Origin: Corythucha ciliata
Taxonomy: Eukaryota; Arthropoda; Insecta; Hemiptera; Tingidae
NCBI GenBank assembly: GCA_038030265.1
Contig: CM075940.1
Coordinates: forward strand, 930,001 to 994,000
DNA: 64,000 nucleotides
Reading direction: 5' to 3'
In this document: piece by piece, positions 61,245 through 64,000 of the stretch
How positions within the stretch are numbered: the first letter of the stretch is position 1
Layout of the letters: each line of letters opens with the position of its first letter
Position numbers and translations under genes: made by a program
The notes under the pieces: model-generated
What the model was told of the DNA's origin: nothing
Database searches by the model: none
Seen by the model: the letters and a program-made list of their open reading frames with translations, nothing else

Positions 61245-62372
61245 ATAAAATAGTGCAGTCAAAAAATGAATCCTAGGGGGCAAACTCGTCCACCTTTGAT
61301 ACTTAGCTCAAAAATCCTAAATTATAGTAGAAAACTAGATCCGATGAGCCTCGAGTTGTTGGAGGGGGAGGGGCAGGATTGCGTAGTGGAGAAAGTTCGG
61401 AAAATTGCCTATATTTTAAATTTTCCAAATTAATTGAATGTTTGGTGGTTCCTGACGTATTTTTTTTACGTTAAGTCGAAAAAGACCAAACCCAGGTCGA
61501 TAGCACCAATTGTATTCGAGTTAGGATGCAATTTGTACTGAAAAGCGCCGTTTTTTCTCCTAACATTGAGACAATTTTTAATGTGAAGAAACTTTTCTGG
61601 TTGACCGGCGTTCATACCATTCTTGATGTAGTTTTCAATGTTGTATCGAATGGGACCAAAGCCAGGCCGCTAAAATTGATACTCATACATTGATTGACCC
61701 AATTTGTATTAAAAAACGTGGTTTTTATTTTATCGTTTTCAAACTATCCAACTGGTACTCCCAGTATGTGATCAGTTTGTGATTCTCTCAGAAAGTAATG
61801 CATTTTTTAGTGCTGAACCGAGTTGAATTGAATTGTGCCACGTTGCTAGCACAGATAGTTTCTGAGTTATGACCAACTTTTTTTACCAATTTAACCAATT
61901 TTGGCGTAAATCGGAAATTATCAATGATAGTGACCTAAGGTTGGTCCCATTCAAATCACCTGTTTCAAATACGTGACCAGGATGAGTTCGTTCACCTGAA
62001 TTTATTTGTTTTTTGAGCGCAAGAAGACAAAACTTGCGATTTCAGTCTCAACACCCATATTTGTTTATATTTTGGTCATAACTCAGAAACTATTGGTGCT
62101 AGCGACCAGTCTTTAGTCACATTTGACTCAGCGCTAACAAATACGTGAGCAACTACCTCAAATTTCAATTCATTTCCGAAATCTCAAATTTAAGCGATTT
62201 TCCATACTTTCTCCCACTCCGCAATCATGGTTCCCTCCGTCCTACAGTTCGGAACTCATCAGATCTCGTATTCTATCATAGTAAGGGATTTTTGGTTCAA
62301 GTTAAAATATGGACGAGTTGTGCCCGCTACGAGCACTTTAAAAAGTTTTTTACTAAATAGGGAGTTATTGCA
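61245..62372. mobile_element. old long foldback element
   Basis: The two halves are diverged inverse copies over several hundred bases: for example ACTAGATCCGATGAG near 61335 against the inverse of CTCATCAGATCTCGT near 62255, and TAGTTTCTGAGTTATGACCAA near 61858 against TTGGTCATAACTCAGAAACTA near 62072. Identity of the arms looks like roughly 70%, lower than the other foldbacks here. No coding frames. The termini are only approximate. Confidence 0.65.
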
Positions 62373-62384
62373 ATTTGACGTTTA

Positions 62385-62779
62385 GGGGGGAGTTGAACAT
62401 TGTGTTTCCCCGACCCCCCTCCAATTATACCTCACCTACTCGGCGTTACGTAAATTATCGCCGTATTTCTGCACAATCGTAGATTTCAAGGTTTCATTTA
62501 AATCTCCTCGAAATTCTGCATGTGCGTACGATCTCCTTTTTTCATATTTCACCCCTGAAATATCTATAAACCCCACATAAAACTTTTCCTTGAAAATTCA
62601 CGCTCTCTCGACAACTTATTTAGGAAAGCAAGATCATACGAGCGTGCAGACTTTCCTGGAGATTCAAGTGAGACCTTGAAATCCATGATTGGTGCAGAAA
62701 TACGGCGATAATTTACGTAATGCCGAGTAGACGAGGTATGATTGGAGGGGGTTCGAGGAAACACATGACAACTCCCCCT
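62385..62779. mobile_element. long-inverted-repeat MITE, copy 2
   Basis: Same family as 4036-4419: starts GGGGGGAGTTGAACAT, contains the conserved TTACGTAAATTATCGCCGTA and AAAGCAAGATC blocks, and ends with the inverse CAACTCCCCCT. It is more diverged than copy 1, and the TTAA flank is not preserved (TTTA and TCGT). Confidence 0.75.
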
Positions 62780-63214
62780 CGTTTGCTTTGGACGCTTGCC
62801 TCTTTCCCTATTACCGTCAACAAGTTACACTTGTAGATACGCCTTGTTGTGTTGTTGACGGGTTGTTGTGTTGCCTGTACTGGAGACAGGCGAGTGAACA
62901 AAGCTAATTCAAATGTATCGTTTTGAACCCATACCGAAAAAAGAAGAAAATTAATGACAAATTAGTACCATTACTGCTCTATATAATTATAGATCTGGCT
63001 GAATGAGATTCCAGTGGAAATCCAAAACTGCGAAAAAGTTTTCTCTATCCAAAACGTATCTTCGCTATTAGAAACAGTTGCGAAAATTGTTTTTTGTGGT
63101 TCTCAGATCACTGATACTCAGTAAGTTGATGCCTATTCATCTTTATGACATACCTGCTCTTTTGCGGCATATCGGGAGCTCTTGGTTCCCATAATCTTCA
63201 TATACACGTGTCCT

Positions 63215-63358
63215 AGGTGGTGTTTATACTAGAGCGTTACTATATCGGTTCGAAATTACCGACGCAGCGTGGTAGCGTCCAAGACGGATAGAAACAACTG
63301 GAACTGTGTAAGAGTAATACGGAACCGATATCGTATGGCTCCAGTATGAACGCCACCT
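63215..63358. mobile_element. 144-bp hairpin MITE
   Basis: Left end AGGTGGTGTTTATACTAGAG and right end (inverse) AGGTGGCGTTCATACTGGAG, with arm similarity continuing through TATATCGGTTC / ATATCGGTTCC. No coding content. Target duplication is not clear. Confidence 0.65.
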
Positions 63359-64000
63359 TACTGTACAAGTGCCACGGATTCGTCGAAAAAGTTGGTAAAA
63401 AGTGCCAGTCTTGTAAGGAGAAGGAAAGACTTTCTATAAACAAACCATCGACTGGAACTGTCTCAAAGCGCTCCCGTGATAGAAAACGTCAAGTTAAAAA
63501 AAAAAAAAAAAATTACAGAATGAAAAAGAAGGTTATTCTACGTGCCAGTAAAATTATCGTTCACTTCATGTTGATGCGACTAACTCTGACCTGGTACCAT
63601 GCCCTAAAACCGAAGTACCATCCGTTTCCTCTGTGATGCCCAATAACCCTATTAGTTCAACTTGGAACAGGCATGCCCCTTGATTTGAATGTTTGTTAAG
63701 TTGTCTGTCATCATCGAACCTTGTCTGTCATCATTTTTGCTGACCCATGTGTGTTGCCCATGGTTGTGTCTCTCGTAGCATTTTCCATTTGCTCAAAAAT
63801 GTGCCTCAGGACGGTCAATTTCCACCCGTTCCGTCTGAATTTAATCGTATCGTAGAACGGACTTAGTGGGGTGAAAGTGAACTGACTCAGTGCGGAATTT
63901 TATGCAAATGGGAAATGCCATCATTACTTGCCAATTAAAACTTCTCTTTGTTTCGTAGCTTCGCCAACAGAAAAATATGCTCAAAAAGCAACGAAAATGC
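63359..64000. other. no gene recognised
   Basis: A Lys-rich plus-strand frame (63346-63636) with a C-x2-C pair (KKCQSCKEKERLS) runs partly through an A17 tract. I do not recognise a family. The rest is non-coding as far as I can tell. Confidence 0.3.

Noticed and set aside
1..64000. CRISPR arrays, prokaryotic operons, tRNA or rRNA genes
   Set aside because: No regularly spaced repeats with unique spacers, no cloverleaf or rRNA blocks recognised, and splice signals and transposon content indicate a eukaryote.

Overview
The window looks like a repeat-rich stretch of an animal nuclear genome, most probably an arthropod and perhaps an insect. The reasons are AT-rich DNA, spliced and mostly decayed coding regions, an errantivirus-type provirus with a baculovirus-F-like envelope gene, non-LTR elements with PHD-type and DUF4780-like first ORFs, and many DNA transposon families (Harbinger, MULE, hAT, Tc1/mariner, THAP-type). 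I see no tRNA, rRNA, CRISPR or bacterial operon structure. The only convincing candidate for a non-transposon gene is a THAP-domain gene with a duplicated exon at 60210-61228, and even that may derive from a transposon.

Layout. 1-2356 shows nothing recognisable. 2357-6670 holds a 48-bp LINE tail, a Penelope-like fragment, two inverted-repeat MITEs, a 20-bp tandem repeat and a dead DDE_Tnp_4 transposase. 6846-9130 is a minus-strand RNase-H LINE whose middle is replaced by an inverted piece of another LINE. 10067-12341 is Ty3/gypsy element 1 (minus). 12390-19480 is gypsy element 2 (minus), which carries a Tc1/mariner-like element (15582-17134) inserted at a TA; a later 1401-bp tandem duplication copied part of the integrase and the transposon's left half. 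19511-23400 is a nearly intact LINE (minus) lacking its 3' end, next to a plus-strand LINE fragment (23395-25015). 25435-28589 is a foldback element with about 590-bp arms, one arm split by a deleted Harbinger element. 28689-32600 holds a LINE, a possible Helitron scrap, a zinc-finger scrap and gypsy element 3. 34388-39084 is a decayed hAT element with BED finger, followed by a DUF4371 fragment. 40561-44377 is a Harbinger element with 121-bp perfect terminal inverted repeats (TIRs), split by an intact-looking FLYWCH-MULE (41294-43311). 44553-49805 holds an endonuclease fragment, a THAP pseudogene, a hairpin MITE and a Myb/SANT exon. 50435-56379 is a complete-looking provirus with 249-bp LTRs that differ at one site; gag, protease, integrase and env are open, but the reverse transcriptase/RNase H segment is missing in frame. 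The remainder holds a LINE tail, the THAP gene, a diverged long foldback, a second copy of the 4-kb-region MITE and another hairpin MITE.

The genes do not form one pathway. They are layers of mobile elements, and in several places order of insertion can be read from target duplications and interrupted reading frames. The most unusual items are the reverse-transcriptase-less but apparently young provirus, the MULE with nine AAGCGCCG motifs at its ends, a transposase with DD82E spacing, and the symmetric-phase exon duplication in the THAP gene. Boundaries were read by eye and those marked 'about' may be off by tens of bases.
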